Shown here in pieces: positions 63,901 to 64,000 of a DNA stretch of 64,000 nt. How positions within the stretch are numbered: position 1 is the stretch's first letter; each line of letters opens with the position of its first letter. The translations under genes were made by a program, and so were the position numbers. The notes beneath the pieces were generated by a model, which was not told the DNA's origin, did no database searches, and worked only from the letters and a program-made list of their open reading frames with translations. Where the stretch lies: the NCBI GenBank assembly GCA_940671915.1, contig CALNVZ010002974.1, positions 36,670,483 to 36,734,482 on the forward strand, given 5' to 3'. This stretch comes from Paracentrotus lividus. Lineage: Eukaryota; Echinodermata; Echinoidea; Camarodonta; Echinidae.

Positions 63901-64000
63901 TTGTGCAGCAGCTTTAGAACTAGAAGAATCGCCTAAGACTGAATTGTGCTACAAGGCTAGTAGCCACCCTGATACTTTCTTTGCCCTTGGTTGCACCGAA
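411..64000 (+). CDS. Giant multimodular extracellular protein gene, 31 exons, both ends outside the window
   Basis: This entry is the whole gene; exons are listed one by one below. All 30 introns have plausible splice sites, and reading phase is kept at every junction (19 phase 1, 8 phase 0, 3 phase 2). That gives about 9,280 codons, counting one exon without its LTR insertion. Order of parts: at least 15 glycine-rich modules (0.4-41.7 kb), an EGF-like cysteine-rich array (41.7-58.2 kb), a beta-sandwich-like domain (58.9-59.7 kb), then EGF, VWD-like, LamG-like and C8-like segments (60.2-64.0 kb). Known biology: EGF, VWD and LamG domains occur in secreted or cell-surface proteins, and phase-1 introns are typical of shuffled extracellular modules. 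Many NxS/T sites fit a glycosylated secreted product. Inference: a matrix, coat or adhesive protein. No signal peptide or transmembrane segment lies in the window, so anchoring is unknown. An alternative reading as two adjacent genes is unlikely, because exon 20 encodes both the last glycine-rich module and the first EGF repeats. Confidence 0.88.
497..1242. other. Intron with a poly-T tract and CG-rich palindromic repeat
   Basis: No gene seen. At about 830-860 there is a run of CCGCGGATCCGCGGATTT-type sequence followed by an uninterrupted poly-T (about 871-906). It could be the tail of a minus-strand retroposed copy, but I cannot name the family. The small open frames here are made of this low-complexity sequence. 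Confidence 0.5.
1243..1433 (+). CDS. Exon 2: end of a glycine-rich module, GC donor
   Basis: 191 nt, acceptor CTACCAG. It reads TIEAGGGDGYGLGGGGGGG then LIKVSYEVGS and GGIGYQTGGPGIVLIEQ, matching the usual GG.GGGGGGRI..., GG.GG.GTVYL pattern of the module end. It ends in phase 0 at ...FHNM. The donor is GCAAGT rather than GT; the next exon continues the expected YISN.GR pattern, so a GC-AG intron fits best. Confidence 0.78.
1434..2076. other. GC-AG intron, no gene seen
   Basis: Starts GCAAGT and ends TTTCATGTAG. AT-rich, with no repeat or open frame of note. Confidence 0.55.
2077..6088 (+). CDS. Exon 3: 4.0-kb exon with three glycine-rich modules
   Basis: 4,012 nt open throughout, entering in phase 0 after TTTCATGTAG and leaving in phase 1 at a GTAAGA donor. 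The frame opens with MYISNCGRETDRS; that Met is probably internal, because the module pattern continues from exon 2. GDRTG lies near 2239, and GDNTG followed by NQT near 4728. Three glycine-rich halves are clear: about 2986-3410 (YGTYGSGSRGG, GAGSGGSIFI, GGGGGGGRISV), 4110-4550 (GASHGGEGG, GGGSGGSVNL, GGGGGGRISV, GAAGTIYV) and 5230-5745 (GFGPGLGP, GSGGGSSGSG, GGGSGGAVHI, GGGGGGGGRIAIF). Between them are strand-rich stretches with N-glycosylation sites. It is the second largest internal exon in the window, with no intron at positions where other modules have one. Confidence 0.93.
6089..6810. other. Intron with AAT microsatellite and a dispersed AGCGCTT repeat fragment
   Basis: No gene. An (AAT)n tract at about 6371-6390 runs into TATAGCGCTTAATACA and then CCTTGGTGTTTCTAAGTGCTTA (to about 6440). 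Related fragments occur in other introns of this window near 28486 and 40108. Confidence 0.55.
6811..7142 (+). CDS. Exon 4: strand-rich half-module
   Basis: 332 nt, acceptor TATTTGATAG, donor GTATGT. Phase 1 in, phase 0 out. It reads TLTNIFELVVGSNQVLSLS, then YTFISPRGVYSLASIIIQEH and LQIDYGGTLEVPRLYLEG, and closes with GGSLGGPGQGV. This corresponds to the G.FSF..L.V..GS and L.I.YGG.L stretch just before the GHGG.GG block. Confidence 0.88.
7143..7790. other. Intron, no gene seen
   Basis: AT-rich intron between GTATGT and CTTTCATAG. A poly-T is present near 7301. No supported feature. Confidence 0.55.
7791..7983 (+). CDS. Exon 5: GHGG block of a glycine-rich module
   Basis: 193 nt. It reads NGTGGGHGGYGGSPEG, VAYGDVMRPERGGSQGG and GSGGAGGGFLSIIL...TING, the GHGG.GG / YG...P..GGSGG order seen throughout the gene. 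Donor GTAAGA; the final G is completed by exon 6. Confidence 0.88.
7984..8504. other. Intron, no gene seen
   Basis: AT-rich intron ending CACCATGCAG. Short open frames on both strands look random. Confidence 0.55.
8505..8685 (+). CDS. Exon 6: GGGSGG strand of a module
   Basis: 181 nt. It reads MITVDGKPGVGSSGGGSGG, GIIMDVQDLNGYGSIRAQG and GGGGSGGRISIHSQN. Phase 1 in, phase 2 out; the last two bases AT pair with T at the start of exon 7 to give Ile. The following intron, 5.8 kb, carries most of the repeats of the left part of the window. Confidence 0.88.
8720..9111 (+). repeat. 42-bp minisatellite, left array
   Basis: Tandem copies of a 42-bp unit (TATATCCCTGTCCTAATGGG, then GCTTATTGCAGTCAAGTACATG), about nine copies, the first two more diverged. 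Because 42 is a multiple of three, the array is open in several frames and yields false ORFs such as (CPNGAYCSQVHVYP)n. The array resumes after the Tc1-like insertion. Confidence 0.9.
10400..10930 (-). pseudogene. Tc1-like transposase remnant
   Basis: Read on the minus strand it contains FQHDRDPKHAAKHIKA, the second catalytic Asp region of Tc1-type DDE transposases, then an open stretch (10519-10701) with HLKRQRPLDSPSNLQQLQ and ELSAKLVNSMPRRLMTALE, the family's C-terminal end. In-frame stops lie between the two blocks. It is a mirror image of the plus-strand remnant at 11310-11790. Confidence 0.75.
11310..11790 (+). pseudogene. Tc1-like transposase remnant, opposite orientation
   Basis: It reads YNNDPKNTASHIKAISQHKH and APLSPDLVRI, then a stop, then RGDLKRQRPL and LSAKLVDSMPRMLMTVLEAK. 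This is the same C-terminal region as the minus-strand copy at 10400-10930. The Asp of the D.DPKH motif is replaced by Asn, so this copy would be inactive even without the stop. Confidence 0.75.
11937..12670 (+). repeat. 42-bp minisatellite, right array
   Basis: The same unit as 8720-9111, about 17-18 copies, many with small insertions or deletions and some truncated (for instance near 12230). A higher-order duplication is visible: the block around 12120-12260 recurs around 12330-12420. The last copies give way to the TIR element at 12688. Confidence 0.9.
12688..13783. mobile_element. 1.1-kb TIR DNA element, no transposase seen
   Basis: Left end AGCGATTTCACGTTCGGTG and right end (minus strand) TGATTTCACTTTCGGTGTTG are inverted copies, rich in GGTGTTAGTGTT. 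CTCATTG is found on both sides (12681-12687 and 13784-13790), a 7-bp target duplication. Internal sequence has no transposase-like frame, so this is a non-autonomous copy. Family not identified; the exact end is uncertain by one or two bases because the duplication and the TIR overlap in sequence. Confidence 0.75.
13791..14512. other. Intron tail, no gene seen
   Basis: AT-rich sequence with several homopolymer runs up to the TCCAATTGCAG acceptor of exon 7. A 60-codon frame at 14202-14384 has no recognisable content. Confidence 0.55.
14513..14748 (+). CDS. Exon 7: module end (GGAGTTYL) and VDN linker
   Basis: 236 nt, acceptor AATTGCAG, donor GTAAAA. It reads LSYAGTYDTRGGESSISS, then HLGAAGTTYLADKLSD and RMIVDGYQTRSTPRHAV, then FFLDSLDIRG. 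This matches the F.G.Y.A.GG / GAAGTVY / L.VDN pattern. The first base completes an Ile codon with exon 6. Confidence 0.86.
14749..15000. other. Short intron
   Basis: 252-bp intron from GTAAAA to TTTTTTCTCAG. Nothing else seen. Confidence 0.6.
15001..16162 (+). CDS. Exon 8, left part, cut by an LTR retrotransposon
   Basis: Acceptor TTTTTTCTCAG. It reads YAYLELGHPTSSLDVATMI, GDKSATVFLRSGHILLV, ... SVSGKSMSNVGQDIGGAC, GGYGGPGGVG, PSFGTIYEPTLFGTKGEGSQ, GAGSGGSVWIRA, GSGGGGRIAIHVL, GHGGPGSIYF and ELNNNVLFHL. Coding is interrupted after the first two bases of a Pro codon at 16162, where the LTR begins. The host reading resumes at 23176. Leaving out the element and one copy of the 4-bp duplication, the exon is 1,890 nt and its end phase matches the next exon, so the break is due to the insertion and not to a wrong exon call. 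Confidence 0.9.
16163..17070 (+). repeat. Left LTR
   Basis: Begins TGTGAGGAGCCTGG and ends CCTCTTTACA. At 908 bp it is longer than the right LTR (693 bp), because the segment starting TTAATGTTATACGCA occurs twice (near 16194 and 16435). It retains the shared CTCCGTAGCGGCTAGTC and GAGGCTTCTCAGACTGGAG blocks near its right end. Confidence 0.85.
17731..17988 (-). pseudogene. Retroelement protein remnant, possibly protease region
   Basis: An open minus-strand stretch of 85 codons with IPSRVVLVL and LMAVLGMNVLQNC. The LGMN(V/F)L pattern is common near the end of aspartic proteases of Gypsy-type elements. It fits the minus orientation of the internal LTR copy at 19814. Weak call, based on a short motif. 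Confidence 0.35.
19814..20455 (-). repeat. Internal LTR copy in reverse orientation
   Basis: On the minus strand it carries the same GAGGCTCTCAGACTGGAGAA, GACTCCGCTTCTTCTCCCGT and GTTATACGCAC blocks as the outer LTRs and ends in CTCTTTACA, followed by ACTGGCGACGAGG. It shows that the element is not a simple single insertion; it has a nested or inverted second copy. Confidence 0.8.
20470..21130 (+). pseudogene. Gag-like remnant with a CCHC zinc knuckle
   Basis: Plus-strand fragments in different frames. The knuckle CFYCGRIGHFQREC at 20708-20749 has CX2CX4HX4C spacing, typical of retroelement Gag proteins that bind RNA. Orientation agrees with the right LTR and its purine tract. The region is broken; it is treated as a fossil. 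Confidence 0.6.
22479..23171 (+). repeat. Right LTR
   Basis: Begins TGTGAGGAGCCTGGAATTG directly after a purine-rich tract and ends CCCTTACA. Its start and end match the left LTR. It is followed by TGCC, the target duplication, and then host coding sequence. Confidence 0.88.
23176..23903 (+). CDS. Exon 8, right part, after the LTR insertion
   Basis: The host frame resumes with DDDQTRNLDLRKVEGDG, then TGLLHIHASQTILYEQ, the GD.TG...NQT signature that follows the VDN linker in other modules. Later come VNLDIDEQGIIIFSPLTF, LDLRGRMLGVHDL, GAGHGSFGGAGVDG, RPYGSLYWPVRRGSD and SSGGGKGGG. Donor GTAAAG at 23904; ends in phase 1. Confidence 0.9.
23904..24269. other. Intron, no gene seen
   Basis: AT-rich intron ending CACCTCCAG. 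Confidence 0.55.
24270..24383 (+). CDS. Exon 9: I.GSI strand of a module
   Basis: 114 nt. It reads TVHIMSNDLIVDGSISVSG, GGASGGSVIVQAYLFTG, the L.IDG.I...G...GGGSGGSI.I signature. Phase 1 at both ends. Confidence 0.88.
24384..24887. other. Intron with a dispersed AGCGCTT repeat fragment
   Basis: No gene. Near 24428-24490 TATTATTATGCTTTTCACC and AAAGCGCTTACAAAG resemble the short repeat also seen near 6371 and 28486. Ends TTTTTTTACAG. Confidence 0.5.
24888..26899 (+). CDS. Exon 10: 2.0-kb exon, module end plus one full module and the next start
   Basis: 2,012 nt, phase 1 in, phase 0 out at GTAAGT. It opens SGEIDANGGAGSNNHGGGS and continues GGGSGTVYLWQPQ and SLLIDNQNR. One whole module follows: VLGDRTGLLQSHAGQT, PVNFIIDSQSEMIFAP, ... 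GAGGAGHANLGG, AYYGSIYLAEERGSDGG, GGGSGGSLHL, GGGSGGIITVY. The next module starts with LLIDNQYR, LLGDLTGLIRIHSNQ and LPVNLQIDPDG. Several NxT sites are present. Confidence 0.93.
26900..27173. other. Short intron
   Basis: 274-bp intron from GTAAGT to CCCCTCAAAG. Nothing else seen. Confidence 0.6.
27174..27354 (+). CDS. Exon 11: strand half and GAGHG block
   Basis: 181 nt. It reads DIKWASVFSAEYFNITSSD, then LEIEATLDCSGRGLENDGPG and GLVPGAGAGHATTGG. This is the usual E...L...GRG...GPGAG.GAGHGG sequence. Phase 0 in, phase 1 out. Confidence 0.86.
27355..28104. other. Intron with a hairpin (MITE-like) repeat
   Basis: No gene. The hairpin at 27369-27530 is listed separately. The rest is AT-rich and ends GTTTCCATTAG. 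Confidence 0.55.
27369..27530. repeat. Hairpin, MITE-like
   Basis: CCGGGATGTGTTTCGCCAAG followed by TTATGC is inverted against GCATAACTT...CTTGGTGAAACACCCCCTGG. About 160 bp in all, with an imperfect stem. Shape and size suggest a non-autonomous fold-back element. Family unknown. Confidence 0.6.
28105..28332 (+). CDS. Exon 12: YGSLYEP block of a module
   Basis: 228 nt. It reads TDCEGGTMYGSLYEPTDAG, SRGGDDSHGNPGARGGG, HIRIRVGSIFHLDGILDADG, then GGGGSGGAIWISTG. Phase 1 at both ends, so the exon is symmetric. Donor GTACGT. Confidence 0.9.
28333..28866. other. Intron with a dispersed AGCGC repeat fragment
   Basis: No gene. About 28486-28600 reads AATAATCATAATAGATTACA, then TAGCGCTAATACAATAACACC and TTGGAGTTTGTAAGCACTTA, the same short repeat type as at 6371. 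Confidence 0.55.
28867..29216 (+). CDS. Exon 13: GGGAGGRIALH block and linker
   Basis: 350 nt. It reads HIRGHGEAKASGGHGDQSS, GGGAGGRIALHISDKDEYRG, GGGDHGGTGTVYVEEY, RLYLDNQGFTP and FAFDEVTLQGG. The last is the Y.FDEV.L signature that opens the strand half of the next module. Phase 1 in, phase 0 out. Confidence 0.9.
29217..29391. other. Short intron
   Basis: 175-bp intron from GTAAGT to TTGCACACAG. Confidence 0.6.
29392..29752 (+). CDS. Exon 14: GD.SG...NQT strand half
   Basis: 361 nt. It reads IEFQLSPEGFDSPQLS, ILGDASGLLYIQPNQTFYI, VPPVNFHVSQDSTVYLP and MVGVYNLTIGDGKVMEIGH, the standard strand half. Phase 0 in, phase 1 out at GTAGGA. Confidence 0.88.
29753..30165. other. Intron, no gene seen
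   Basis: AT-rich intron with TATA-type simple sequence near 29850. Ends GTGTTGCAG. Confidence 0.55.
30166..30462 (+). CDS. Exon 15: strand half and GAGHGG block
   Basis: 297 nt. It reads HIRVGHIELESWSGFVSP, YITAESLHMTINDLSLEGD, LDVSARGPGQEQGPGAG and GAGHGGYGGGAEHLNYTYG. Phase 1 at both ends. Confidence 0.9.
30463..30786. other. Intron, no gene seen
   Basis: 324-bp AT-rich intron from GTATGC to TATCTTTTACAG. Confidence 0.55.
30787..36978 (+). CDS. Exon 16: 6.2-kb exon with four complete tandem modules
   Basis: 6,192 nt without a stop, phase 1 at both ends. It starts VPYGSYITPTHPGSGGG. The GD+TG signature recurs at 31410, 32670, 33921, 35157 and, as GNKKG, at 36411, so the coding repeat is 1,236-1,260 bp (412-420 residues). 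In each unit the order is VDN linker, Y.FDE..L, PDN...V..H.FIGDRTG.LHLR.NQT, E.VESE.N.T.APCSF.ID.GAEI.FP, GT...I.GLI.GVH.LYI, SST..TAL, GNFSF, E.K.GG.L.MN, ES.G...LD.RG, GPGAG, GAGHGG.GG, YGS...P...GSGGGNG, GGGSGG, NMTGHGEI...GGNG, GGAGGR.AIH. A single conserved Cys sits in APCSF. Units two to five are more alike to each other than to modules elsewhere, which suggests recent tandem growth. Confidence 0.95.
36979..37471. other. Intron with a CA microsatellite
   Basis: No gene. An impure (CA)n tract runs at about 37021-37110. The rest is AT-rich and ends ATTTAAAG. Confidence 0.65.
37472..37581 (+). CDS. Exon 17: YGDLFNP block
   Basis: 110 nt. It reads GNNGGSAYGDLFNPNSPG, then GCGSSGGNGGGVIHLNIGT. 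Phase 1 in, phase 0 out at GTAAGC. Confidence 0.85.
37582..37812. other. Short intron
   Basis: 231-bp intron ending CAAATCTATAG. Confidence 0.6.
37813..37963 (+). CDS. Exon 18: GGSGGSLVL strand
   Basis: 151 nt. It reads RMVCDGTISVNALSQSINYQ, then SGGSGGSLVLKTNIFRGHG and AVIANGAVGTSG. Phase 0 in, phase 1 out at GTAAAG. Confidence 0.86.
37964..39031. other. Intron with a hairpin repeat and short tandem copies
   Basis: No gene. About 38278-38340 holds three copies of GTTATATTGAACGGTTTTT-type sequence. The hairpin at 38541-38726 is listed separately. A 62-codon open frame at 38351-38539 has no recognisable content. Confidence 0.55.
38541..38726. repeat. Hairpin, MITE-like, with CTCGGCCTATGGCCTCGG centre
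   Basis: AAATAGTGCATGCTT at the left is inverted as AAGCATGCACTATTTA at the right. Inside, CAAATACTAAATTATC..CTCG and CGAGATAATTTAGTATTTG continue the stem around the near-palindrome CACCTCGGCCTATGGCCTCG. About 186 bp. A fold-back element of unknown family. Confidence 0.7.
39032..39327 (+). CDS. Exon 19: module end and linker
   Basis: 296 nt. It reads GSTSGYGGGSGGRIALYIN, FRGTVQALGGLGSHTGYAG, GPGTVYRYIEAEDRI, ELEVDNSGHSGNAHTV and YEFDNVMLLRGAKLTLQ. Phase 1 in, phase 0 out at GTAAAT. Confidence 0.9.
39328..40647. other. 1.3-kb intron with simple repeats and a dispersed repeat fragment
   Basis: No gene. A (TTGAA)n tract lies near 40088-40110. AATAATAATATTTGGGATTT... CTAAGCACTTTACAG (40108-40190) is another copy of the AGCGCTT-type short repeat. 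The remainder is AT-rich. Confidence 0.55.
40648..43905 (+). CDS. Exon 20: last glycine-rich module fused to the EGF-like array
   Basis: 3,258 nt (1,086 codons), phase 0 at both ends. It starts GSTGVVRKGTIHELKGDG. The final glycine-rich half (about 41161-41690) has GPGRGYTCSSYTGSGAGHGG, NIYGEACLPVYAGSGGG, GGGSGGSIWLDS and YGGGGGGGRIRTF. From about 41700 it turns into EGF-like repeats: CSNHGYWDSTTETCTCEEG, CNGHGLCTESGDCLC and so on. From about 42160 a composite unit of several EGF-like motifs recurs: GCPG...DCSGHGDCN..THECTCHPGWSG.GC, then IPDCPGEPDC...G.CN, NC..GFMG..C.EPC.NGTQ.P..SGIC.CDP.F.G.GCD.ECS.HG. EGF-like folds are extracellular and disulfide-bonded. This exon physically joins the two halves of the protein. 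Confidence 0.93.
43906..44264. other. Intron, no gene seen
   Basis: 359-bp AT-rich intron from GTAAGT to CTATATACAG. Confidence 0.55.
44265..44616 (+). CDS. Exon 21: EGF-like repeats
   Basis: 352 nt. It reads TCICDNGYFGNDCSFFC, CQCNPCYTGFECNVVCSG, GQCKSGECVCTNNEIES, then GCPGEDSSCNGHGTCNAG, ECTCYPGWSGKDC and DCPGVPSCSG. Phase 0 in, phase 1 out. It continues the composite EGF unit of exon 20. Confidence 0.92.
44617..45130. other. Intron, no gene seen
   Basis: 514-bp AT-rich intron ending TTTCTCTTGCAG. Confidence 0.55.
45131..45317 (+). CDS. Exon 22: EGF-like repeats
   Basis: 187 nt. It reads GNGVCEDKQPRQCSCSEQ, WTGSACDIPCVNGKNTDG, RCICDPCYTGIGCTEIC, NSNGQCDDG. Phase 1 in, phase 2 out at GTAAGG. 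Confidence 0.9.
45318..45708. other. Intron, no gene seen
   Basis: 391-bp intron ending GGACCTCACAG. Nothing else seen. Confidence 0.55.
45709..46607 (+). CDS. Exon 23: EGF-like repeats, almost two composite units
   Basis: 899 nt. It reads TCICDYKSGFRGERC, GCPGNLTDCSGHGTCN, CVCDPGWQDIGCQFPDCPG, CLCENTYMGYACELRC, CECDPCYSGLDCGSFC, then a second unit GCPGEGADCSNHGQCN, CTCNPGWTGVGCHIADCPG, CVNCTAGWMGVACDVPC, CACQPCFNGFGCDRLC and the start of a third. Phase 2 in, phase 1 out at GTTTGT. Confidence 0.92.
46608..47068. other. Intron, no gene seen
   Basis: 461-bp intron; the plus-strand open frame at 46728-47111 is intron sequence running into exon 24. Ends GTTTATCAG. Confidence 0.55.
47069..47242 (+). 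CDS. Exon 24: EGF-like repeats
   Basis: 174 nt. It reads TCLCNQGWTGVGCEIADCPG, DPDCNDRGSCFTEVTIPEC, SCDVGWMGEACEIPCGP. Phase 1 at both ends. Confidence 0.91.
47243..47679. other. Intron with a short tandem repeat
   Basis: No gene. About 47333-47445 holds two to three copies of a unit of roughly 45-50 bp containing CTTTTGGAAGG, AAGCTGCATCAAAATTACCCC and TATTACAGG; one copy has a run of eleven or more C. Ends TTTTTTACTAG. Confidence 0.6.
47680..48189 (+). CDS. Exon 25: EGF-like repeats
   Basis: 510 nt. It reads DHGVQFPMDSGICNCTDPC, WHGVSCLDLCSGPEQGSC, GQCECQSGYWGEFCEIESC, CSGHGVCQEDRTCKCDGE, NDCNGYGVCDGASGIPVC, CVCDPCSSGPACDQECAGHG, NCVGGVCQCDQAWWG. Phase 1 at both ends. The intron that follows carries the DIRS-like element. 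Confidence 0.93.
48545..48695 (-). repeat. Left inverted terminal repeat of the DIRS-like element
   Basis: Inverse of two stretches at the right end (54484-54530 and about 53718-53750). It lacks the outermost AT-rich 40 bp found at the right end, so the two termini are not of equal length. The left boundary is approximate. Confidence 0.7.
49837..50650 (+). repeat. About 315-bp tandem repeat inside the DIRS-like element
   Basis: AGAAAATTGTGGTTTCTGTC, or a one-base variant, occurs at about 49848, 50164 and 50479, each followed by CTCACTTAGG, GAGAGTCGTGCGCC and CAGGCATGCC. Three or nearly three units of roughly 315 bp. They lie in the part expected to hold the first open frame of the element. 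Confidence 0.75.
51300..51800 (+). repeat. Tandem repeat with GGGCTTCGCACCAGAGGTGA in the DIRS-like element
   Basis: CGCTCCCTATCCCTCGGGCT followed by TCGCACCAGAGGTGACG occurs at about 51347, 51508 and 51676, with a diverged copy near 50898. The period is about 160-170 bp. Each unit also holds TACCAAGCGGGGTT and ACACTGGCCTGGTCTCAACC. Confidence 0.8.
53530..53640. repeat. Internal complementary region of the DIRS-like element
   Basis: Contains CAAGGTAAGAGAGAGGTCA, then AAATTAGCACTAATTTTATT and GATAATCACATGACCTCTCT. The first part matches the right terminus and the second its reverse complement. In DIRS elements such a region guides circle closure during replication. Confidence 0.6.
53839..54470. 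other. Assembly gap (632 N)
   Basis: A run of N inside the right terminal repeat region of the DIRS-like element. All open frames drawn across it are artefacts. Confidence 0.99.
54560..54767. other. Intron tail
   Basis: Host intron sequence between the retroelement end and exon 26; ends CTTGATTCAG. Confidence 0.6.
54768..54929 (+). CDS. Exon 26: EGF-like repeats
   Basis: 162 nt. It reads PICSYRGCPGEGTNCTDHG, YCDTQRQECSCRMGWKGQG, CDVPDCIGEPDCGGNG. Phase 1 at both ends; it continues directly from exon 25 (DQAWWG, then PICSYRGCPG). This shows the DIRS-like insertion lies in an intron and leaves the coding order intact. Confidence 0.92.
55092..56749. mobile_element. 1.66-kb TIR DNA element with GGGGTTAGTTGGAAC ends, no transposase seen
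   Basis: Left end GGGGAGAGTGGGGTTAGTTG, right end (minus strand) GGGGAGAGCGGGGTTATATG, with TA on both sides (55090-55091, 56750-56751). Further inside, GGGGTTAGTTGGAACA recurs directly near 55715, and inverted and direct copies stand side by side near 56525-56565. No transposase frame was found, so it is non-autonomous or too decayed. TA duplication suggests a Tc1/mariner-type mechanism, but the family is not identified. A CG-rich TTCGCG-type repeat is nested at about 55360-55570. Confidence 0.72.
55360..55570. repeat. TTCGCG-rich dispersed repeat, nested
   Basis: Contains TTTTCGCGCGATTAATTTTT, then TATATTCGCGGGTTTTTAAA and ATTCGCGGCTGCC. It resembles sequence at 58420-58790 in another intron (ATATTTTCGCGGGATGTTAA, AAATTCGCGGTCGC). 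Family unknown. Confidence 0.5.
56899..57288 (+). CDS. Exon 27: EGF-like repeats
   Basis: 390 nt. It reads YCNGSYNPVPQCDCYNGWIG, CINGTQHPSDPNQCVCHPC, YGGLSCDLECNNRGGC, CLCDQFFKGSLCEDFDCPG, EPDCSDRGSCIFRDEEAFC, CDPGFTSGNCSELVCPG. Phase 1 at both ends; donor GTGAGA. Confidence 0.92.
57289..57873. other. Intron, no gene seen
   Basis: 585-bp intron ending TTTCATTCCAG. Confidence 0.55.
57874..58170 (+). CDS. Exon 28: last EGF-like repeats of the array, laminin-type look
   Basis: 297 nt. It reads TCTLIGDTPLCICKHGFDG, DACQTCRPRFTGDTCDSC, ISGYIGYNTSCSIYCLHGY, GTECECYDDDEHGHWSGESC, LQCMDGFALPDCRYCAG. The C..C...F.G..C..C...Y.G pattern is closer to laminin-type EGF than the preceding units. Phase 1 at both ends. 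Confidence 0.9.
58171..58876. other. Intron with TTCGCG-type repeats
   Basis: No gene. About 58420-58480 and 58710-58790 carry related GATGTTAAATTCG(T/C)GGTCG segments; the second adds AATTCGCGAAAATGAAACC. Probably one decayed repeat with internal duplication. Confidence 0.5.
58877..59156 (+). CDS. Exon 29: EGF remnant, then a beta-sandwich-like domain (first part)
   Basis: 280 nt. It reads NYVGDCSIACIEGQGTYSDD, GALQPILQCVTPRNSTFDGV, AWFGYENLNTHNVYLPIGPA, NHFDFHDNGGQPTKFKPGRH. The FGY.N.N...V.LPIG..N.F......GQPT.F.PG.H pattern is one I have met in secreted bacterial and animal proteins as a small beta-rich domain, but I cannot give it a family name. It ends in phase 2 and continues in exon 30. 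Confidence 0.88.
59157..59614. other. Intron with a dispersed repeat tail
   Basis: No gene. About 59245-59315 reads CATTGCGCCTCGAGCAATCC, TGGATTTGGCGCATTACAAA, then TTATTATGATTATAAT, a common style of short retroposon tail. Ends CTGTTTTCTTAG. Confidence 0.5.
59615..59744 (+). CDS. Exon 30: end of the beta-sandwich-like domain
   Basis: 130 nt. It reads FGDKESATWFLSYSPSNTQ, FIETASVLNSNVRLCTSQD, EDMAL. Phase 2 in, phase 0 out at GTAAGT. The final Cys could pair with the QCV Cys of exon 29, a point for structure prediction. Confidence 0.87.
59745..60205. other. Intron, no gene seen
   Basis: 461-bp AT-rich intron ending TTTTATTACAG. Confidence 0.55.
60206..64000 (+). CDS. Exon 31 (runs off the window): EGF, then two VWD-like / LamG-like / C8-like cassettes
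   Basis: 3,795 nt (1,265 codons) open to the last base, phase 0 at entry. Order: EGF-like (CICNHGFWGSACQYEC, CFGNGICNSTSGLCQC, about 60230-60430). VWD-like 1 (about 60440-60960): YGPGHFTTFDGSSYSYRGEG, EHYLINGTVELQARLVPC; the usual GDPH is GPGH. LamG/ConA-like 1 (about 61107-61720): GYALYFEDSS, GALVFGQWQ, GGFSGWLDEVKIWN, SYWMMNEGQG. C8-like 1 (61860-62095): EDFCSSIIT, FSICSSLQITSYYAELC, STHCRSILNLEDSPAQSYC. EGF-like (62115-62345). VWD-like 2, more diverged (62385-62860): CTMFGSGRIVTYDG, GEYHLTRVG. LamG-like 2 (62997-63600): GYGLYFNNSRC, GHMDEIRIWKR, LVALWKFNEGEG. C8-like 2 (63730-63960): DHCAEIIF, FFLQNCFYDSSLSP, YCAAALELEESPKTELC. VWD-type domains help secreted proteins bind or multimerise. 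No stop codon is reached. Confidence 0.92.

Overview
The window is animal genomic DNA, with GT-AG introns, phase-1-rich exons and many transposable elements. It is filled by one very large plus-strand gene that runs off both ends. The mix of a DIRS-like retroelement, Tc1-like elements, hairpin MITE-like repeats and a lineage-expanded EGF/VWD/LamG extracellular protein suggests a marine deuterostome, most likely an echinoderm such as a sea urchin. That is inference; nothing here names the species.

Host gene. I could join 31 exons by splice sites and phase: 27,847 coding nt, about 9,280 codons, with neither the start nor the stop codon in the window. From 0.4 to about 41.7 kb the protein is a tandem series of at least 15 glycine-rich modules. 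A typical module has a beta-strand-rich half (GDRTG...NQT, then APCSF.ID.GAEI.FP, then G..HLYI) followed by a glycine-rich half (GAGHGG.GG, YGS.Y.P...GSGGG, GGGSGGSI.I, GGGGAGGRIAIH, GGAGTVY). From about 41.7 to 58.2 kb it becomes a long cysteine-rich EGF-like array. From 58.9 to 59.7 kb there is a compact beta-sandwich-like domain. From 60.2 to 64.0 kb one open exon carries EGF, VWD-like, LamG/ConA-like and cysteine-rich C8-like segments, and the VWD-like/LamG-like/C8-like order occurs twice. The product is probably a secreted or surface-attached matrix or adhesive protein. I do not recognise it as a named gene.

Mobile DNA. The introns hold: the right end of a DIRS-like element at the very start of the window; a 42-bp minisatellite (8.7-12.7 kb) split by a Tc1-like element complex at an exact TA; a 1.1-kb TIR element; a nearly 6-kb DIRS-like tyrosine-recombinase retroelement (48.5-54.6 kb) that contains a 632-bp assembly gap; a 1.66-kb TIR element (55.1-56.7 kb); two hairpin repeats; and scattered short repeats. 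One element is not in an intron. A broken, rearranged LTR retrotransposon (16163-23171) sits inside a coding exon, flanked by a 4-bp TGCC duplication, and splits a proline codon of the host gene. With it present the assembled copy of the gene cannot be read through, so this may be an allele, a recent hit, or the sign of a decaying gene.

Limits. Family names rest on motifs read by eye. Domain edges are approximate. No database search, transcript evidence or structure prediction was available.
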